Source: Alistipes sp. UBA936 (GTDB taxonomy: Bacteria > Bacteroidota > Bacteroidia > Bacteroidales > Rikenellaceae). From it: a stretch of DNA of 5,180 nt. The translations under genes and the position numbers were made by a program. Shown piece after piece: positions 4,546 to 5,180 of this stretch (position 1 is the first letter of the stretch; every line of letters starts with the position of its first letter). The notes beneath the pieces were generated by a model. The model had not been told where the DNA came from. It did not search any database and saw only the letters and a list, made by a program, of their open reading frames with translations. The stretch is taken from assembly GCA_002293505.1 (NCBI GenBank), contig DBDI01000017.1:1-5180 (forward strand), read 5' to 3'.

Positions 4546-5180
4546 ATGAAAAAGATAATCCTTTTTTCGCTCGCCCTGCTGCTCACTTGCGCAGGGGTCA
4601 GCGCACAAAACATAACCGTCCGGGACTTGCAGGCCGTAAAGACCGGCGAGGAGGTATCCGTAACATTCCGCGCCGAGATACCCCGCAAGACTGCACGAAG
4701 CGGCGAAACCCTTGTGTTCGTCCCCGTACTGACAGGCGACACTTACCGTTGGTCGCTCCCTGCCATAGTGGTCGAGGGTCGCCGGGCGCGGATCGCCAAC
4801 CTCCGGCACGACTGGGCAGGCGGGGTTCCGGCACTCGAACCCGCCTTTGCCGATAACACCATCGTAACGAAGAACGGCTCTTCGGTCTCCTATTCCACGG
4901 TGGTCGCATGGCAACCGTGGATGGACGGGGCCGACCTCGCCGCCGAGATGCTCACGATGGGATGCTGCTCATATAATGTTCTGGACGGTATGACGCTCGC
5001 CGAGAATCTCAGCCTACCTGCACCGAAGATAATGAGGCCCCAGCCCGTCATTGTCGAACCCGTCCTTACCACCGGAGAGAAACTCGCCGAGGCCCACACG
5101 TTCATCGCGCCATACAGCGACTTCGAGAAACTTGCCCCCGGCCAGCTTTTCGACGAAGACCGCGAGAACACGCTGATAGT
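4546..5180 (+). CDS. DUF3868 domain protein, 5' part (runs off the right edge)
   Basis: An open frame starts at ATG 4546, 10 bp after the previous stop, and stays open to the window end (211 whole codons). The first 20 residues are a signal peptide (MKKIILFSLALLLTCAGVSA, with cleavage expected before Gln21). Cys15 lies inside it, but LLTC is a poor lipobox, so a lipoprotein is less likely. The mature part begins with strand-rich sequence (ITVRDLQAVKTGEEVSVTFR, TLVFVPVLTG, LPAIVVEGRRARI) and continues with VAWQPWMDGADL and GCCSY at about 121-143. The order of export signal, early strands, PWM motif and Cys-rich turn fits the DUF3868 family, whose members commonly follow DUF3575 genes in Bacteroidales fimbrial loci, often with a C-terminal OmpA-like peptidoglycan-binding domain. 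That part, if present, lies outside the window. The segment AHTFIAPYSDFEKL near the edge resembles the end of the conserved region. Fimbrillin genes would be expected further right. Confidence 0.8.
   Translation, partial: MKKIILFSLALLLTCAGVSAQNITVRDLQAVKTGEEVSVTFRAEIPRKTARSGETLVFVPVLTGDTYRWSLPAIVVEGRRARIANLRHDWAGGVPALEPAFADNTIVTKNGSSVSYSTVVAWQPWMDGADLAAEMLTMGCCSYNVLDGMTLAENLSLPAPKIMRPQPVIVEPVLTTGEKLAEAHTFIAPYSDFEKLAPGQLFDEDRENTLI

Noticed and set aside
1..5180. CRISPR array, tRNA, rRNA or insertion sequence
   Set aside because: No regularly spaced long repeats, no cloverleaf-like or rRNA-like sequence, and no transposase-like protein or paired terminal inverted repeats were seen.

Overview
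The window looks like a chromosomal accessory locus of a Bacteroidales gut bacterium. The evidence is the family set: a Bacteroidetes-type tyrosine recombinase, an ECF sigma factor with a hydrophobic tail, a FecR-type anti-sigma factor with a C-terminal DUF4974-like domain, and the DUF3575/DUF3868 pair that heads many Mfa-like fimbrial clusters. Coding GC is fairly high (clearly above 55% by eye in most genes), which would suit Alistipes or a relative better than a typical Bacteroides. The genus is inference only.

Layout. Positions 1-809 hold the C-terminal part of a tyrosine recombinase that enters from the left edge. Its reading frame breaks near 92/93, where one base appears to be missing, although every catalytic residue downstream is intact. 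Positions 810-1283 carry no convincing protein gene but are rich in structure. There is a good intrinsic terminator pointing left (908-938), a run of hairpins (982-1040) and a possible left-facing promoter (about 1052-1083); together these could make a small RNA of about 140 nt. Closer to the next gene are two sets of short phased direct repeats (1129-1148 and 1181-1211).

From 1284 to the right edge five genes run left to right, probably as one regulatory and export operon: an ECF sigma factor (1284-1922); an 88-residue protein (2032-2298) that resembles the N-terminal domain of the next protein; a membrane-anchored FecR-like anti-sigma factor (2295-3446, overlapping its predecessor by ATGA); a secreted STN plus DUF3575 predicted outer-membrane barrel protein (3480-4535); and the start of a DUF3868 protein (4546 to the window end).

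How it may work (inference). In classic Fec-type surface signalling, a TonB-dependent receptor with an STN domain signals through FecR to the sigma factor. Here no TonB receptor is present in the window. The STN domain sits instead on the DUF3575 barrel, directly after the FecR gene, and FecR itself ends in an STN-like domain. The locus could therefore couple the state of a fimbrial or surface-assembly machine to transcription. The small protein between sigma and FecR could be an extra sigma-binding modulator. The recombinase upstream may be a remnant of a mobile element, or a decayed phase-variation switch for the surface locus.
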